Source of the DNA: Pseudomonadota bacterium
GTDB lineage: Bacteria > Pseudomonadota > Alphaproteobacteria > Caulobacterales > Caulobacteraceae
DNA length: 6,514 nt
Assembly: GCA_023434265.1 (NCBI GenBank)
Contig: JAEYTA010000146.1
Span: forward strand, 1-6,514
Direction: 5' to 3'
The translations under genes and the position numbers were made by a program. The notes under the pieces were generated by a model. The model had not been told where the DNA came from. It searched no databases and was given only the letters and a program-made list of their open reading frames with translations. Positions 5,271 through 6,514 of this stretch are shown one piece after another; within the stretch, counting starts at the first letter, position 1; the number at the start of each line of letters is the position of its first letter.

Positions 5271-5618
5271 TCAGGCGGCCGGCGGCAGGGCCGGTTCGGC
5301 GCCGCCCAGCGCCGCGCCTATGCAGAGGATTTCGCGCACCGTCTCCTCCGCCGGCGCGGTGGCCGCGTTGCGACGCGCGCCCTGCAGCAGGTGGCGGACC
5401 ATCAGCCGGCGGTCGGGAGAGGCGGCCATGGCCATCATCACCCGCTCCAGCTGATCCCAGCTGATCGGCGGCAGCAGCTCGGCCGGCGCTCCGGCGTCGT
5501 TGTCGGCCGGCGACGACCGGGGCTCGATCCCGCCCCAGCGAACCGGCGCCGTCACCCGGTCGACGGCCTCGTCGGCTCCGGCCGCGGGCGCGCGACCGCC
5601 GGATATTGAACTCGACAT
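5271..5618 (-). CDS. Hypothetical protein, 115 aa
   Basis: Not recognised. The first 50 residues are low-complexity (Gly, Ala, Pro, Ser, Asp) and probably disordered. Residues 52-104 look helical: ISWDQLERVMMAMAASPDRR (52-71), LMVRHLLQGARRN (72-84) and EETVREILCIGAAL (91-104). The end is Ala/Pro-rich. No signal peptide or membrane segment is seen. Codon use in the helical part is typical of the replicon (mostly G/C in third position), which supports real coding on this strand. The start ATG at 5618 has no clear Shine-Dalgarno sequence; later in-frame ATGs exist at residues 61 and 62 but would remove part of the first helix. It heads a likely two-gene operon with the 46-aa Cys/His protein and is divergent from the MFS gene. 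The helical layout could suit a small regulator or adaptor, but I claim no function. Confidence 0.6.
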   Translation of the reverse strand: MSSSISGGRAPAAGADEAVDRVTAPVRWGGIEPRSSPADNDAGAPAELLPPISWDQLERVMMAMAASPDRRLMVRHLLQGARRNAATAPAEETVREILCIGAALGGAEPALPPAA

Positions 5619-5755
5619 GACGTTTCACGGACACCCCCCGCGCCCGCCTCCCCAGGATCACTGCACGCGTCCGCGGACCGCGACGGCCCCCGCGATTCTG
5701 CGACCTTCGGCCGCCGCCGTCGCCGCCGCCATGGCCGCGTGTCCCAAAACGGCGC
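5619..5755. other. Left part of intergenic region between divergent genes; no clear signals
   Basis: No coding is supported here. A GTCCGCGGAC palindrome (5669-5678, extending imperfectly over 5666-5682) and a GCC-rich run (about 5710-5733) are present. Neither is distinctive in DNA of this composition. I could not identify a convincing minus-strand promoter for the 115-aa gene. Confidence 0.4.
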
Positions 5756-5772
5756 CCGATTATCCCAATCGG
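5756..5772. promoter_or_regulatory. 17-bp dyad upstream of the MFS promoter, possible operator
   Basis: CCGATT-ATCCC-AATCGG is a perfect 6-bp inverted repeat with a 5-bp spacer, relatively AT-rich for this region. It ends 11 bp before the -35 hexamer of the MFS gene, where an activator or repressor dimer could bind. No regulator gene is present in the window. Confidence 0.4.
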
Positions 5773-5783
5773 CCCGGGCGAAT

Positions 5784-5813
5784 TTGACGGCCCTTGCGGC
5801 TTTCTCCGATAAC
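5784..5813 (+). promoter_or_regulatory. Housekeeping-type promoter of the MFS gene
   Basis: TTGACG (5784-5789, followed by G, matching the Caulobacter TTGACGS consensus) and GATAAC (5808-5813; ATAA core) are spaced by 18 bp. Transcription would start near 5820. That places the in-frame GTG at 5815 upstream of the transcript and favours the TTG at 5839 as start. Confidence 0.6.
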
Positions 5814-5838
5814 CGTGGTCCGCCCCGAAGGTTCGCCT

Positions 5839-6514
5839 TTGTCCGCCCAGCGTCCGTCCGATCCGCCCTTTCCGGTCGTCGATCAGGCCTCCCGGCCCGG
5901 CGACGGGCGTCTGGGCTGGGCGGCGATCGGCCTGCTGGCGGCGGTTCAGTTCGTCGCCTACGTCGACCGCGCCCTGCCGGCGGTGACCGCGCCCCTGATC
6001 CGGCTCGAGCTCGGCCTCAGCGACGCCCGTATCGGCGCCCTGCAGGGCCCGGCTTTCGTCGTTCTCTACGTGGTCGGCCTCCTCGCCGCCGGGCACTGGG
6101 TCCGCGTCGCCGACCCGTGGCGCCTGGCCCTGGCCTGCCTCGTCGCCTGGACCGTGGGAACGGTCCTGTTCGCCCTCGCGCCCGACTACGGCTGGATGGT
6201 CGCCGGCAGGGTGCTGCTCGGGGCGGGGCAGGCGGCCTTCGTGCCGACCGCCCTGATGCTGATCGCGGGCCAGACCGATCCCGCCCGCCGGGCCCGGGGG
6301 CTGTCGCTGTTCACCACCGCCTCGGCCAGCGGCCGCAGCGGCGCCCTGCTACTCGGCGGCGCCGCCCTGATCGGCGTCGGGGGCGGCCTCGCCGGGCTCG
6401 AGGGCTGGCGCGTCGCCAGCCTCGTCCTGACCGTCCCCAACCTGGTCCTCGCCGGCCTTCTGGCGCTGGCCGCCCTGCGCGCGCCGCCGCCGCTCCCGCC
6501 GCAGAGCCACGGCG
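5839..6514 (+). CDS. MFS transporter (spinster-like), N-terminal half, cut by window end
   Basis: 225 codons are visible without a stop; the full protein is probably 400-450 aa. It is an inner-membrane secondary transporter; the substrate is not evident. Seen: a cytoplasmic N-terminus (1-25), then hydrophobic helices at about 26-47, 70-86, 94-113, 117-140, 166-186 and 190-214. The segment YVDRALPAVTAPLIRLELGLSDARIGALQGPAF (41-73) matches the 'D-R-x-x-x-x...LxxSDxQIGLLQGxAF' block of spinster-type MFS proteins common in Caulobacterales and Sphingomonadales. Two usual charged positions differ: the loop 2-3 motif (normally GxLADRxxRR) reads GHWVRVADPWR (85-95), and the usual G-x-GEA of helix 4 reads GAGQAAFVP (128-136). 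The TTG start is chosen because GAAGG (5827-5831) lies 7 nt upstream and the promoter puts the transcript start near 5820; the alternative in-frame GTG at 5815 lacks a ribosome binding site. Confidence 0.85.
   Translation, partial: MSAQRPSDPPFPVVDQASRPGDGRLGWAAIGLLAAVQFVAYVDRALPAVTAPLIRLELGLSDARIGALQGPAFVVLYVVGLLAAGHWVRVADPWRLALACLVAWTVGTVLFALAPDYGWMVAGRVLLGAGQAAFVPTALMLIAGQTDPARRARGLSLFTTASASGRSGALLLGGAALIGVGGGLAGLEGWRVASLVLTVPNLVLAGLLALAALRAPPPLPPQSHG

Noticed and set aside
5666..5682. Imperfect palindrome around GTCCGCGGAC as operator
   Set aside because: Pure GC palindromes of this size are frequent by chance at this base composition, and it is not placed against a recognisable promoter.
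5815..5838. GTG at 5815 as start of the MFS gene
   Set aside because: It lies between the -10 box and the predicted transcript start and has no ribosome binding site; TTG 5839 has GAAGG 7 nt upstream.
5239..6096. 285-aa minus-strand open frame covering the MFS start and the intergenic region
   Set aside because: Low-complexity Arg/Gly sequence that crosses a good promoter and overlaps two better-supported genes; a frame shadow.

Overview
The window is very GC-rich DNA (about 70-75% in most 60-base lines I counted) with tightly packed genes. It looks like a chromosomal segment of an alphaproteobacterium, most likely Caulobacterales (Brevundimonas/Caulobacter-like). Supporting this are a TonB-dependent receptor, a spinster-type MFS protein of a kind common in that group, a TTGACGG promoter matching the Caulobacter housekeeping -35, SD-less starts directly behind -10-like boxes, and a palindromic intergenic repeat centred on CTCGAG. 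Genus assignment is inference.

Left part (1-3042): on the minus strand lie the N-terminal part of a TonB-dependent receptor (cut by the window edge; no signal peptide encoded) and, upstream of it, a MurC/Mpl-type Mur ligase. Divergent from the ligase, on the plus strand, is a cytoplasmic LD-carboxypeptidase (family S66). Together the two enzymes form the core of muropeptide recycling: the carboxypeptidase trims the terminal D-Ala from tetrapeptide, and Mpl attaches the tripeptide to UDP-MurNAc. The shared upstream region is almost filled by a 146-bp nested palindromic element (2019-2164).

Middle (3043-4054): after a hairpin that could end ldcA transcription comes a two-gene cassette, an 87-aa small protein and a 182-aa HEPN-like protein, with stop and start codons overlapping as TGATG. 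Its GC content (about 55-67% per line) is clearly below that of its neighbours. This is the best candidate for an acquired, poorly described system (toxin-antitoxin-like or defence-like), but its function is not proven by sequence.

Right part (4055-6514): an exported or membrane-anchored protein with two retropepsin-like aspartic protease motifs (plus strand) converges, across a strong hairpin, on a small minus-strand operon. That operon encodes a 115-aa protein of unknown function and a 46-aa Cys/His protein that is probably a zinc ribbon. Divergent from the operon, behind the best promoter in the window and a 17-bp dyad that could be an operator, is the N-terminal half of an MFS transporter with a TTG start, cut by the window end. 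I see no tRNA, rRNA, CRISPR array or intact insertion sequence.
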